A stretch of DNA of 64,000 nucleotides from Mycolicibacterium sp. P1-5 (GTDB lineage Bacteria; Actinomycetota; Actinomycetes; Mycobacteriales; Mycobacteriaceae): positions 1 to 64,000 of the forward strand of contig NZ_NPKT01000002.1 of the NCBI RefSeq assembly GCF_008329565.1. Reading direction: 5' to 3'. Position 1 is the stretch's first letter. Each line of letters starts with the position of its first letter. The position numbers and the translations under genes were made by a program. Below the pieces are notes generated by a model. It worked only from the letters and a program-made list of their open reading frames with translations. It did no database searches and had not been told where the DNA came from. Below are positions 42,887 through 51,927 of this stretch, in pieces.

Positions 42887-44121
42887 GAGCACTCGGCCGC
42901 ACCACCGCGTGGTCGGGCGCAATGCTGGCCGTGGTCGGGCCGGGCCTGCTGGCCGGCCTTTCCGATGACGATCCGGCCGGGATCACCACCTACTCGGTAC
43001 TCGGTGCGCGGCACGGCTATCAGCTGCTGTGGGTGTTGCTGCTGTCCACGGTCGCGTTGATCGTCTTCCACAGTCTTGCCGCCCGGATGGGCGTGGTCAC
43101 CGGCCAGGGTTTGATCGGGTTGGTGCGGCAGCGCTATGGCGTTCGCGTGGGCGCGGCCATCTTGGCCGCCTTGGTGATCGCGAACATCGGCACCACATGC
43201 GCGGAATTTGCCGGTATCGCAGCGGGATTCGAACTGTTCGGTGTGAGCCGATACGTCAGCGTGCCGGCCGCAGCGGTGGCTGTCTCGCTTCTGGTGTTGC
43301 GCGGCAGCTTTCACCGCGTCGAGCGGCTACTGCTGGCGCTGTCGACGGTCTTTCTGGCCTACGTCGCCTCCGGCCTTCTGGCCAAACCCGACTGGACAGC
43401 CGCACTCCACGGGACCTTCGTTCCGACGATGCCGATGACCGGATCCGCGATCGCGATCATCACGGCCACGCTGGGTACCACGTTGGCGCCGTGGGGTTTG
43501 TCGTTCATGCAGTCCTACGCCGTCGACAAGAAACTTCGCACCGACGACCTTCCGCTGGAACGGGTGGACGTGATCACCGGCGCGGTGCTGACGGGCATCA
43601 TCGGTTTCTTCGTGGTGGTCGCCTGCGCGGCGACCTTGCACCGCGACGGGCGCGACATCACCGACGCCGCCGATGCGGCGATTGCCCTGCAACCATTGGC
43701 CGGCGAGGCCGCAGGAAAGCTCTTCGGTATCGGTCTGATCGGTGCCGCATTTCTGGCCGCATCCATCCTGCCGCTGTCGACGGCCTACGCCGTCTGCGAA
43801 TACGCGGGCGTCGAAGCCGCGATCGACGATCCTTATCGCGATGCCCGCACGTTCTACGTGACGTACGGGGTCGTCACCGTGGTCGGCGCTCTCATCGTCC
43901 TGGCCCCCAACGCACCGCTGGTCGCAATCCTGGTCGGCACCCAGGTGCTCAACGCGGTCCTTCTGGTGCCGTTGATGGTCGCGATGATCGGGCTCGGCCG
44001 CGACCGCGAGCTGATGGGCCGGTTTGCGATGCGCCGTGCCGGGACCATCGTCTACGGCAGCACCACTGTCGTCGTCGTGGTGTGCGTGATGGCACTGGGC
44101 ATCACCACGGTCCTCGGCTGA
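42883..44121 (+). CDS. NRAMP-family divalent metal transporter, non-canonical site
   Basis: 412 residues with about 11 membrane segments and the NRAMP (SLC11) fold. In TM1 the canonical DPGN is DPAG (residues 30-33), so the metal-binding Asp stays and the Asn is lost. In TM6 the MPH triad reads APW (202-204), so the Met that selects transition metals is Ala. Met-to-Ala replacement is known in NRAMP-related Mg2+ transporters (NRMTs). Coupling to an MgtE-N protein points the same way. Start GTG 42883. Confidence 0.85.
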   Translation: MRALGRTTAWSGAMLAVVGPGLLAGLSDDDPAGITTYSVLGARHGYQLLWVLLLSTVALIVFHSLAARMGVVTGQGLIGLVRQRYGVRVGAAILAALVIANIGTTCAEFAGIAAGFELFGVSRYVSVPAAAVAVSLLVLRGSFHRVERLLLALSTVFLAYVASGLLAKPDWTAALHGTFVPTMPMTGSAIAIITATLGTTLAPWGLSFMQSYAVDKKLRTDDLPLERVDVITGAVLTGIIGFFVVVACAATLHRDGRDITDAADAAIALQPLAGEAAGKLFGIGLIGAAFLAASILPLSTAYAVCEYAGVEAAIDDPYRDARTFYVTYGVVTVVGALIVLAPNAPLVAILVGTQVLNAVLLVPLMVAMIGLGRDRELMGRFAMRRAGTIVYGSTTVVVVVCVMALGITTVLG

Positions 44122-44138
44122 GCAGAACGGAGTACCCA

Positions 44139-44939
44139 GTGAGCCACCCGACCACAGTCCGCGTCGACGTCGACGACTCCGGCGTCGCCCTGATCACCCT
44201 GGACGGCCCGGAACGGCTCAACGCGTTCTCACCTGACACCGCCCGCCAGCTCGGCGAGGCCTACCGCCGGTGCGACTCCGATGACGCGGTCCGTGCTGTC
44301 GTCATCACCGGCGCCGGCCGGGCCTTTTGTGCCGGCGCGGACATGACGGCCGAGGCCGCCGCGTTCGAGCGTCCCGAGGAGGGTTTCAACGCCTCGCCGG
44401 TGCAGCCACCGGCCTGGCGGGTGCGCAAGCTGGTGATCGCCGCGATCAACGGGCCCGCGATCGGCATCGGGCTGACCGTGGCGCTGCAGTGCGATATCCG
44501 GCTGGTGGCCGAGGATGCCAAACTCGCCATTCCGCAGGTGCTCCGCGGCATGGTCGGCGACTGCGCCGTGCATTCAACCCTCAAGCGTGCCGTCGGCCTG
44601 GCCGTGGCAGCCGACGTCTTGCTCACGGGCCGCGGTTTCACCGGCCGGGAGGCGGCCGCACTGGGGATCGCCAGTCGTGCGCTGCCCCCCGGCGCGGTAC
44701 TGCCCGCGGCGCTGGAGCTGGCCGGTGATGTCGCACTGAACGCGAATCCCGCCTCGGTGGCCTACAGCAAGCGGCTGCTGTGGAGTGAGATGGGCGTCGA
44801 CGCGGTGGCGGCCGAGGAGACTACGGTGCATCTCAAATTGATGGGCGGCCCGGACGCGGCCGAGGGGCCGGCCGCCTGGCGGGAGAACCGCCCCCCGGTG
44901 TGGCGGTCCGCGGCCAGCGAGACGGGAGACCCAGCATGA
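44139..44939 (+). CDS. Enoyl-CoA hydratase/isomerase family protein
   Basis: 266-residue crotonase-fold protein. Oxyanion-hole motifs ITGAGRAFCAGADM and AAINGPAIGIGLTVALQCDIRL are intact; the catalytic-acid region (PQVLRGMVGDCAVHSTLKRAVG) deviates from the typical Glu pair, so the exact reaction is uncertain. CGGAG lies six bases before the GTG start. ATGA overlap with the SDR gene. Confidence 0.87.
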   Translation: MSHPTTVRVDVDDSGVALITLDGPERLNAFSPDTARQLGEAYRRCDSDDAVRAVVITGAGRAFCAGADMTAEAAAFERPEEGFNASPVQPPAWRVRKLVIAAINGPAIGIGLTVALQCDIRLVAEDAKLAIPQVLRGMVGDCAVHSTLKRAVGLAVAADVLLTGRGFTGREAAALGIASRALPPGAVLPAALELAGDVALNANPASVAYSKRLLWSEMGVDAVAAEETTVHLKLMGGPDAAEGPAAWRENRPPVWRSAASETGDPA

Positions 44940-45820
44940 GCACCACCGCCGAGGTTCTGGCCGGCATCGACCTGACCGGTTGCACGGTGGTCATCACCGG
45001 TGCCTCGACCGGACTAGGGCTGCAAACCGCCCGTGCCATGCAGGCCGCCGGCGCCGAGATCGTCGCCGCCGTACGCGATCTGGACAAGACACGGGTGGCA
45101 ATCGACTGTGAGACCGTGCAGCTCGAACTCGGCGATCTACGCTCGGCGCGCGGCGCAGCCGAGGCGATCGCCGCGCGCCACGACCGTATCGACGTGCTGA
45201 TCAACAACGCCGGAGTGATGGCACCACCGCTGACGCGCACCGTGCAGGGCTACGAAATGCAGCTCGGCACCAACCATCTCGGCCATTTCGTGTTCACCAC
45301 CGAGATGGCCGAGGTGTTCGGTGAGGGCACCCGGATCATCAACCTCAGTAGCCGCGGACACCACCTCAGCGGAATCCGCTGGGGTGACCCGAATTACGGC
45401 GACGAGAGCTCGTATGACAAGTGGCAGGCCTACGGGCAGAGCAAGAGCGCCAATGTGCTGTTCGCCGTCGAAGCCGAGCGGCGATGGGGACCGCGCGGGG
45501 TGCACTCGTTCGCGGTGCATCCCGGGGTGGTGTTCACCGACCTGGCCCGGCACATGACCCGTGATGACTTCAGTGCGGGCGGCACCCTGGCCAATCTCGA
45601 GGTGACCGACGTCGAGCACGGTGCGGCGACCACGGTGTGGGCGGCGACCAGTCCCGAGCTCGACGCGCGTGGCGGGCTCTATCTCGAGGACTGCCGCATC
45701 GCCGATGCGATGGTCGACGGTGTCGAGGGCGGGTACGCGCCCTGGGCGGTCGACCCCGAGCAGGCCGCCCGGTTGTGGGAGTGGTCGCAGCGCCAGGCTG
45801 CGCTTAATTTGAGTGACTAG
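44936..45820 (+). CDS. SDR-family oxidoreductase, retinol-dehydrogenase-like
   Basis: 294 residues: Rossmann motif VVITGASTGLGLQTARAM, NNAGVMAPP, TNHLGHF, catalytic Ser in IINLSSRGHHL and YGQSKSAN. Arrangement and length match RDH/WWOX-like SDRs that act on hydrophobic alcohols or ketones. Translationally coupled to the enoyl-CoA hydratase gene, so it may oxidise a later intermediate of the same pathway. Confidence 0.88.
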   Translation: MSTTAEVLAGIDLTGCTVVITGASTGLGLQTARAMQAAGAEIVAAVRDLDKTRVAIDCETVQLELGDLRSARGAAEAIAARHDRIDVLINNAGVMAPPLTRTVQGYEMQLGTNHLGHFVFTTEMAEVFGEGTRIINLSSRGHHLSGIRWGDPNYGDESSYDKWQAYGQSKSANVLFAVEAERRWGPRGVHSFAVHPGVVFTDLARHMTRDDFSAGGTLANLEVTDVEHGAATTVWAATSPELDARGGLYLEDCRIADAMVDGVEGGYAPWAVDPEQAARLWEWSQRQAALNLSD

Positions 45821-45823
45821 CCT
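45818..45823 (+). promoter_or_regulatory. Predicted leaderless -10 of the GNAT gene
   Basis: TAGCCT (TANNNT) lies at -12 to -7 from the second of two adjacent GTG codons (45830) and helps choose that start. Confidence 0.45.
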
Positions 45824-45829
45824 GCAGTG

Positions 45830-46435
45830 GTGTCCATCGATGTCCGTCCCACCCGCAGGGCCGACATTCCGGCATTGGCGAGGGTGTTGGCCAGAGCCTT
45901 CCACGACGATCCGGTGATGGCGTGGGTACAACCCGACACCACGCGCCGCAAGGCCGCACTGCCGGGGTTGTTCAGTGCCCTGACTCGCCACCACTTTCTG
46001 GCCGGGCGCGGCGCGGAGGTGGCGGTGTCCGAGGACGGCATCACGGCGGCCGCGCTGTGGGACCCGCCCGGCGGCTGGCAGCAGTCACCGCGCGAGCAGC
46101 TGGCAATGCTGCCCGGCGTCATCCGGGCATTTCGGGGCCGGCTGGCGGCCGGCCGGCTGGTCACCGACCTGATGAAGGAGCATCATCCCGAGGAGCCGCA
46201 CTGGTATTTGGGCATCATCGGCAGCGACCCCGCAGTGCGCGGCAGCGGTTTTGGTCATGCGTTGATGAGCTCCCGGCTGGATCGGTGCGACGCCGAATAC
46301 GCCCCGGCTTACCTGGAGTCCAGCAACCCCGACAACATCCCGTACTACCAACGGTTCGGCTTCGAGGTGACCGGGGAACTCGCGCTGCCCGAGGGTGGTC
46401 CATCGTTGTGGCCGATGTGGCGAGCGCCTCGATGA
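45830..46435 (+). CDS. GNAT-family N-acetyltransferase
   Basis: About 201 residues: N-terminal DVRPTRRADIPALARVLARAFHDDPVMAW, acetyl-CoA-binding loop IIGSDPAVRGSGFGHALM, and C-terminal YYQRFGFEVTGELALPEGGP. It transfers an acetyl group to an amine; substrate unknown. No leader or ribosome-binding site is seen, and the -10 element fits a leaderless transcript. Confidence 0.87.
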   Translation: MSIDVRPTRRADIPALARVLARAFHDDPVMAWVQPDTTRRKAALPGLFSALTRHHFLAGRGAEVAVSEDGITAAALWDPPGGWQQSPREQLAMLPGVIRAFRGRLAAGRLVTDLMKEHHPEEPHWYLGIIGSDPAVRGSGFGHALMSSRLDRCDAEYAPAYLESSNPDNIPYYQRFGFEVTGELALPEGGPSLWPMWRAPR

Positions 46436-46481
46436 CGGTGCCGACCGTTTAGCCATCCGGACCGCAGGGCACGCCATTCGC

Positions 46482-46805
46482 ATGACCAATCCAGCGGATT
46501 TCCCCGAAGAGGGCGGCCCCGGCGACACTTTGAGCGGAACCGAGTCGCTCGACTCCGACGAGGTGCGCAACGCTGACGGTGACGAGGTCGTCGACCCACC
46601 CGACGGCTGGAGTGGGGCGACCAAGTTCGGCATGACCGCGCGTGAGGAGCGCCAGGGCGAATCGCTGGACGCAAAGCTCGGCGAGGAAGAACCGGACGCG
46701 ATCGACGACATCGAACCCGATGACACTCCGGCTGATCGCGCGCACCACGGTCAGGTCAGCGGCACCCCCGAGGATGGTGACTCGCTATACCCCGTCACGG
46801 AATGA
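46482..46805 (+). CDS. DUF5709 acidic protein
   Basis: 107 residues, very acidic and low in hydrophobic residues, with the DUF5709 core GDTLSGTESLDSDEVRNADG and FGMTAREERQGESLDAKLGE. Predicted largely disordered and cytoplasmic; function unknown. Its stop faces the glgX stop across a strong hairpin. Confidence 0.75.
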   Translation: MTNPADFPEEGGPGDTLSGTESLDSDEVRNADGDEVVDPPDGWSGATKFGMTAREERQGESLDAKLGEEEPDAIDDIEPDDTPADRAHHGQVSGTPEDGDSLYPVTE

Positions 46806-46901
46806 CGACGCGTTTGCTGGGTCGCCGAAAATCTTGAATCCAAGTTGGTGAAAACTGCGCAGCGCGCGTTCGGAGATTGGGATAATCGGCCCAGCGCTGC
46901 T

Positions 46902-46950
46902 GCGGATCATGGCGGGTCCCCCGGAGGGGAGGGGATCGGCCATGATCCGC
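46902..46950. terminator. Perfect 12-bp hairpin between convergent genes
   Basis: Arms GCGGATCATGGC (46902-46913) and GCCATGATCCGC (46939-46950) are perfectly complementary, with a G/C-rich loop of 25 bases that can itself form a small stem. It lies between the stops of the DUF5709 gene and glgX and can serve as a bidirectional terminator. Confidence 0.6.
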
Positions 46951-46966
46951 TGTTTGCGTCGGCGGC

Positions 46967-49099
46967 CTACTCCGACGCCCGCAGCACGACCATCGAGCGG
47001 GCCTCGACCCGCACCGGTGTCGACGCTTTCGCCACCGCCGCATCGTCGATCTCCCCCGCGCCCGCCGCGGTGTCGACGACGGGCTGCCAAGCCTTGCCGA
47101 ACTCGCCGGGCGGCAGCACGAACTCGATTGGTTCGTAGTGGGCGTTGAAGCACAGCACGAACGAATCGTCGGTGACTCGCTGCCCACGGGCATCCAGATC
47201 GGGGATGCCGTGGCCGTTGAGGTACACCGCCACCGACTTGCCGAAGCCCGAGTCCCAGTCCTCGTCGTCCATCTCCGAGCCGTCCGGGCGGAACCAGGAG
47301 ATGTCCGGCAAGCCTTCGCTGCCACGGCGCCGCACCGGTCGCCCGTTGAAAAACCGTCGTCGGCGAAACACCGGATGGGCCGCCCGCAGAGCCGAGACCG
47401 ACGCGGTGAATTCCAGCAGTTCGTCGTCGGCCGAACTCCAGTCGATCCAGGTGATCTCGTTGTCCTGGCAGTAGCCGTTGTTGTTGCCGCCCTGGGTGCG
47501 GCCCAGTTCGTCACCGTGACAGATCATCGGAACGCCCTGGGACAAGATCGTGGTGGCAACCAGGTTGCGCTGCTGACGATCTCGCAGGGCATTGATCTCG
47601 GGATCGTCCGTCGGTCCCTCCACTCCGCAGTTCCACGAGTTGTTGTTGCTCTCCCCGTCGTTGTTGTCCTCGCCATTGGCCTCGTTGTGTTTGTCGTTGT
47701 AAGACACCAGGTCTCGCAACGTGAAGCCGTCGTGGGCGGTGACGAAGTTGATCGAGGCGACCGGCCGGCGCGCGGTGTGCTCGTAAAGGTCGGCCGAACC
47801 GGTCAGTCGCGAGGCGAACTCGCCGAGACTGGCGTCTTCGCCGCGCCAGAAGTCGCGGACGGTGTCGCGGAACTTGCCGTTCCACTCCGTCCACTGCGGC
47901 GGGAAGTTGCCCACCTGGTAACCGCCGGGGCCGACGTCCCACGGCTCGGCGATCAGCTTCACCTGGCTGACCGTCGGATCTTGTTGCACGAGTTCGAAGA
48001 ACGCGCTCAGGCGGTCGACGTCGTAGAACTCGCGAGCCAGCGTGGAGGCAAGGTCGAAGCGGAAGCCGTCCACGTGCATCTCGGTCACCCAGTACCGCAG
48101 CGAGTCCATGATCAGCTGCAGCGAATGCGGGTGCCCGACGTTGAGGCTGTTGCCGGTTCCCGTGTAGTCCATGTAGTACTGCTTGTCGTCATCGACGAGC
48201 CGGTAGTAGGCCGCGTTGTCGATACCGCGGAACGACAGCGTCGGACCCATGTGGTTGCCCTCTGCGGTGTGGTTGTAGACCACGTCGAGGATCACCTCGA
48301 TACCGGCTTCGTGCAGTGCCCGCACCATCGCCTTGAACTCCTGCACCTGGCCGCCCGGCGTAGTGCTCGCCGAGTACTTGCTGTCCGGGGCGAAGAATCC
48401 AATTGTGTTGTAGCCCCAGTAGTTTGACAGACCCTTGTCGATCAGGGTGGAGTCGTTGGCGAAGTGGTGCACCGGCATCAACTCGATGGCCGTGGCGCCG
48501 ATTGCCTTCAGGTGGTCGATGATCGCCGGATGCGAGATGGCCGAGTACGTCCCGCGGATTGCGTCCGGAATGTCGGGGTGGGTTTGCGTCAGGCCTTTGA
48601 CGTGCGCCTCGTAGATGACGCTGTCGGCGTATTCGCGTTGCGGCGGGCGGTCGACGCCCCAGTCGAAGTACGGGTTGATGACGACGGACTTGGGCATGCT
48701 GGCCGCCGAGTCGTCGTCGTTGCGGCTCTCGGGGTCGCCGAAGTTGTACCCGAAGAGCGATTGGTTCCACTCGAAGTGGCCGTCGATGGCTTTGGCGTAC
48801 GGGTCCAGCAGCAGCTTGTTGGGATTGCAGCGGTGGCCTTCGGAGGGATCGTGCGGTCCGTGCACGCGGTAGCCGTAGCGCTGGCCGGGCTCGATACCGG
48901 GCAGGTATCCGTGCCAGACGAACCCGTCGACCTCGGGCAGGACGATGCGGTTCTCAGCGCCGTCCTCGTCGAACAGGCACAGCTCCACCCGCTCGGCCAC
49001 CTCGGAGAACACCGCGAAGTTGGTGCCGTAGCCGTCGTAGGAGGCACCCAGGGGGTAGGCCTTACCGGGCCACACCTCGGTAGCGGCAGCATTGGTCAC
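46967..49099 (-). CDS. glgX: Glycogen debranching enzyme GlgX/TreX
   Basis: 710-residue GH13 isoamylase. An N-terminal CBM48-type domain (YPLGASYDGYGTNFAVFSE) is followed by the barrel with VILDVVYNHTAEGNHMGP, HVDGFRFDLASTLAR (nucleophile Asp), LIAEPWDVG (acid Glu) and INFVTAHDGFTLRDL (second Asp). It cleaves alpha-1,6 branches in glycogen. It resembles M. tuberculosis TreX as remembered, but no treY or treZ is adjacent, so it may be an additional copy. GTG 49099 has GAGGAG at good spacing; upstream in-frame codons were rejected. Confidence 0.92.
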   Translation of the reverse strand: MTNAAATEVWPGKAYPLGASYDGYGTNFAVFSEVAERVELCLFDEDGAENRIVLPEVDGFVWHGYLPGIEPGQRYGYRVHGPHDPSEGHRCNPNKLLLDPYAKAIDGHFEWNQSLFGYNFGDPESRNDDDSAASMPKSVVINPYFDWGVDRPPQREYADSVIYEAHVKGLTQTHPDIPDAIRGTYSAISHPAIIDHLKAIGATAIELMPVHHFANDSTLIDKGLSNYWGYNTIGFFAPDSKYSASTTPGGQVQEFKAMVRALHEAGIEVILDVVYNHTAEGNHMGPTLSFRGIDNAAYYRLVDDDKQYYMDYTGTGNSLNVGHPHSLQLIMDSLRYWVTEMHVDGFRFDLASTLAREFYDVDRLSAFFELVQQDPTVSQVKLIAEPWDVGPGGYQVGNFPPQWTEWNGKFRDTVRDFWRGEDASLGEFASRLTGSADLYEHTARRPVASINFVTAHDGFTLRDLVSYNDKHNEANGEDNNDGESNNNSWNCGVEGPTDDPEINALRDRQQRNLVATTILSQGVPMICHGDELGRTQGGNNNGYCQDNEITWIDWSSADDELLEFTASVSALRAAHPVFRRRRFFNGRPVRRRGSEGLPDISWFRPDGSEMDDEDWDSGFGKSVAVYLNGHGIPDLDARGQRVTDDSFVLCFNAHYEPIEFVLPPGEFGKAWQPVVDTAAGAGEIDDAAVAKASTPVRVEARSMVVLRASE

Positions 49100-49199
49100 G
49101 TAGGAACTCCTCGATCGACAGGCTGGACTGTGGCGTGTACCCCGATCGGGTCGCGCCAAAGCACTGAAAACAGCTTTGTGACTGGGGTGACAATTGTCG

Positions 49200-49625
49200 T
49201 CAGGGGCTCGCTTCGTGACCCGCGCGGCCGTGGGTCCGGCGGCGATCTTTCATCTCGGCCTCGAACACGTGGCGTTGGCCGCCCATCAGCTGGTTACGGA
49301 CCTCGCGCTCCCGCTCGCGCAGCAATGACCAGTAGTTGTCATCGAAGTCCTCGACGATCTGAAAGGTCCAGCGGCCGTACAGGACATTACGACCGACCAA
49401 CTCCTCAGCCAGCTGATCGGCGACGTCGGCGTGGCCGGCGTCGCGCAGTTTGTCGCACGTGTCGCCCAGTAGCAGATCGGCGTGACCCATCAATTGATGG
49501 AACGTATACAGATGGCCCCGAGCCCGCTCGATGTACTCCAGGGCCTCGGACAGGGAACCGACCGCTTCGACGGTGTCGTCGTCGACGCCGTCTGGTCGGC
49601 GGCTGCGCAGTTCCTCGCCGCTCAT
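49200..49625 (-). CDS. Conserved hypothetical helical protein
   Basis: 141 residues, mostly helical, with a recognisable core ALEYIERARGHLYTFHQLMGHADLLLG and GRWTFQIVEDFDDNYWSLLRE. No membrane segment or catalytic motif. It is a mycobacterial/actinobacterial conserved protein of unknown function. The ATG at 49625 overlaps the stop of the RibD-like gene by four bases; a longer frame to 49787 lies within that gene and was rejected. Confidence 0.65.
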   Translation of the reverse strand: MSGEELRSRRPDGVDDDTVEAVGSLSEALEYIERARGHLYTFHQLMGHADLLLGDTCDKLRDAGHADVADQLAEELVGRNVLYGRWTFQIVEDFDDNYWSLLREREREVRNQLMGGQRHVFEAEMKDRRRTHGRAGHEASP

Positions 49626-50365
49626 GTGCCGGCCTGCCTCTCGTTGCTTCGGGCGTAGCGGAGATAGACGTAGTCCTCGAGGACCACGGAGTGCCCCAGG
49701 GTCAGGCGCCTCGGTACGGTCAACGCCGGTGCTCCCGGCCGGGCGGTGGTCGCCGTCGCGGCGAGCGTGGGCGAGATCGTCAGGCACATCTCGTCCACGA
49801 GGTCATTGGCGACCAGTTCGTCGAGCAAGGTAGGGCCGCCCTCGCAGAGGATCCGGCGCATGCCTTTGGCCTGCAGCGTGCGAAGCGCGGACTCCAGGTT
49901 GACCGCACTGTCCCCGGCGATCAGCAGGTCGGCGTGCTCAGCCAGCTGCGGACGCTCCCGTGCGGCGAGCGCGGTGGTGATCAGGATGGGCCTCTGCGCG
50001 GGCTCGGCGAACAGCGATGCCGGAACACGGCCGGTGTGGGTGACCACCGCTATCGGCGGGATGGCGTCGGTGCCCCAGCGCTCCCGTCGCTCGGTCGCCT
50101 GCATGGTGGTCAGGCGAACCGGGCCGTACCCCTCGGCGCGCACGGTGCCCGCACCGACCAGCACGACGTCGGCATATGAGCGCAACGCAAGCAGCAGGCT
50201 CTGGTCGTTCGTGTCCGAGAGCGGGCCGGCCACGCCGTCGAAAGCGGCGGCTCCGTCGAGCGACAGGATCATGTTGGCGCGCAGCCCGTCGGGCGGATCG
50301 CGATAGAGCGCGACCAGCTCCTCCGGTGCCGTAGCCCGTTTCGGCTGGTGCACCGCCTGCGTCAT
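49622..50365 (-). CDS. RibD C-terminal/dihydrofolate-reductase-like protein
   Basis: 247 residues of the RibD_C fold: MILSLDGAAAFDGVAGPLSD, VLVGAGTVRAEGYGPVRL and ILCEGGPTLLDELVANDLVDE. The deaminase half of bifunctional RibD is absent. It corresponds to M. tuberculosis Rv2671 as remembered, which has NADPH-dependent dihydrofolate reductase activity and causes PAS resistance when overproduced. It may act in folate metabolism rather than riboflavin synthesis. Confidence 0.87.
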   Translation of the reverse strand: MTQAVHQPKRATAPEELVALYRDPPDGLRANMILSLDGAAAFDGVAGPLSDTNDQSLLLALRSYADVVLVGAGTVRAEGYGPVRLTTMQATERRERWGTDAIPPIAVVTHTGRVPASLFAEPAQRPILITTALAARERPQLAEHADLLIAGDSAVNLESALRTLQAKGMRRILCEGGPTLLDELVANDLVDEMCLTISPTLAATATTARPGAPALTVPRRLTLGHSVVLEDYVYLRYARSNERQAGT

Positions 50366-50405
50366 GGGCAGTCTCTACCCGGCGGCGGGGAGGGCAAAAC
50401 CCGCC

Positions 50406-51077
50406 TCAGAGCAGCGCGGCGACGGGCGAGGAGTCGAGGTTCTTCAGCAGCTCCTCCGCGTCGTCGAAAACGGCTGCGGCCCCGGCAGTTTCGAGCTCAC
50501 CGCGCGACACTCCGCCGGACAGCACCGCGATGCACGGCACCCCGGCGCGGGCGCTGGCCTCTACGTCCCAGACGGTGTCGCCGATGAAAACGGCCTGTTG
50601 CGCCGTCACGCCGGCCTTCTCGAGTGCGACGTTGACGATGTCCGGCTTGGGCTTGGCCTCGCCGACGTCTTCGGAGGACGTGATCGCCGAGACGATCTCG
50701 TCGCATCCCAACGTCTTGCGCAGCATGGCCAGCTCGTTGTCCGGCGCCGAAGTCGCCAGCACGACCTGCAAGCCCAGGTCCGCCACCCGCTGAAGCAGGT
50801 CGCGCGCACCGGGCAGAGCTTTCAGCAGGTCGCCGCTGGCCTCGTAGTGGCGGGTGTGTAAATCCTTGAGCCGCTTCTGCACATCGTCGTCGGCGCCCTT
50901 GGACAGCTCCTCGACCAATGTTGACCCGTCCATGCCGATCGAGCGGTGGACGTGCCACGCTTGGACCGGCAGACCGGCCTCGTGGAAAGCCTGCTGCCAG
51001 GCGTGGACGTGCAGGTAATTGGAGTCGACGAGAGTGCCGTCGATATCGAACAGCACAGCGGGCCGAGGATTGTTCAT
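50406..51077 (-). CDS. HAD-family phosphatase
   Basis: 223 residues: nucleophile motif VLFDIDGTLVDSN at residues 8-20, VVLATSAPDN (Ser of motif II), the motif III Lys in KPKPDI, and FIGDTVWDVEA with the acidic pair. The cap resembles beta-phosphoglucomutase/phosphoglycolate phosphatase-like enzymes. It may dephosphorylate a small sugar phosphate; substrate unknown. 40 bases upstream of the RibD-like gene on the same strand. Confidence 0.88.
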   Translation of the reverse strand: MNNPRPAVLFDIDGTLVDSNYLHVHAWQQAFHEAGLPVQAWHVHRSIGMDGSTLVEELSKGADDDVQKRLKDLHTRHYEASGDLLKALPGARDLLQRVADLGLQVVLATSAPDNELAMLRKTLGCDEIVSAITSSEDVGEAKPKPDIVNVALEKAGVTAQQAVFIGDTVWDVEASARAGVPCIAVLSGGVSRGELETAGAAAVFDDAEELLKNLDSSPVAALL

Positions 51078-51158
51078 GGGCTTTGGTGTACCCGATTTGT
51101 GGCCGATGCGCCCAGACTGCAGTTGTTAACACCGCCACTCGGCCGATGCGTACAACAA

Positions 51159-51866
51159 TTACAGTGTGGGCGCCTGCTCGTCGTCTTCTTCTGCGGGAGC
51201 GGGCTCCCAGGCGTTGACGCCTACTGTGATCATCCGTAGCTGCTTGACCGCCGTGCGCTTGATCTCGTCGAGCGCGGCCGAGTCGTGAGCGTCCTCGATG
51301 GCCTCGGCGATGATGATCATCGAGTTCACGAAAAGGCTGGCCAGAATGTTGAGGTCCTCGGTGCTCCACTCGTTCAGGCCGGGGAACCGCGCGAGGTCGG
51401 TGGCCAACTCCGAGGTGATCAACCGGATCTCGGTGCGGATCGCGTAGCGCAGCACGGTCACGCCACTGGAACGTTCGCGCCCGATGAAGCGCCAGTGCTC
51501 GCGCTGTTCGGCCACCCCGGCGACCAACATTTCCACCGTCGACTCGATGACCCGGTTCGGATCTAGCTTGCCCGCGCGGGCGCTGCGCAACATCTCGCGC
51601 AACGTGCGGAACGACTCGTCGATGAGCACCAGGCCCAGCGCGTCCATCGACTCGAAATGGCGGTAGAACGCCGCGGGCACGATCCCGGCCTCACGGGTGA
51701 CTTCACGCAGGCTCAGCCCGCCGAAGCTGCGTTCGTCGAGGAGCTTCAGCGCGGCCGCGATGATGGCCCGGCGCGTTGCCTCTTTGCGCTCTTCGCGCGA
51801 CGGCGTCTCGCGGGAGCGTGACTTCCCCGAACGCTCACGGCGTGAGCTGGGCGTACGACTGTTCAC
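51159..51866 (-). CDS. TetR-family regulator, DesT-like
   Basis: 235 residues. A basic disordered N-terminus (SSRRERSGKSRSRETPSREERKE) precedes a TetR helix-turn-helix, RAIIAAALKLLDERSFGGLSLREVTREAGIVPAAFYRHFESMD. It is divergent from the reductase-desaturase operon, as DesT is in Pseudomonas, and DesT senses acyl-CoA saturation. GTG 51866 follows GTAGGG at a suitable distance. Two palindromes in the shared region (51861 and 51928) match the DesT-type AGTGAAC/GTTCACT arms. Confidence 0.87.
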   Translation of the reverse strand: MNSRTPSSRRERSGKSRSRETPSREERKEATRRAIIAAALKLLDERSFGGLSLREVTREAGIVPAAFYRHFESMDALGLVLIDESFRTLREMLRSARAGKLDPNRVIESTVEMLVAGVAEQREHWRFIGRERSSGVTVLRYAIRTEIRLITSELATDLARFPGLNEWSTEDLNILASLFVNSMIIIAEAIEDAHDSAALDEIKRTAVKQLRMITVGVNAWEPAPAEEDDEQAPTL

Positions 51867-51876
51867 TGGTGTGAAC
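51861..51876. promoter_or_regulatory. GTTCAC-N4-GTGAAC palindrome at the tetR start
   Basis: gttcactggtgtgaac has perfect 6-bp arms around TGGT. It overlaps the tetR start codon (51866-51864), a position suitable for autorepression. The arm sequence is shared with the site at 51928. Confidence 0.55.
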
Positions 51877-51927
51877 CCTACCACAGACTGGCCCGATTCC
51901 TTGACGACGTGCACTTTCACACCCCAG

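Noticed and set aside
46902..46950. Inverted repeat considered as a mobile-element end or attachment site
   Set aside because: No transposase or integrase nearby, and it lies exactly between two convergent stops, as a terminator would.
48464..50179. 571-codon plus-strand frame across glgX, the hypothetical and RibD-like genes
   Set aside because: It runs across three real minus-strand genes and has no domain.
51101..51150. Repeated GGCCGATGCG in the gap before the HAD gene
   Set aside because: Two short copies 39 bases apart without symmetry; likely chance in this composition.
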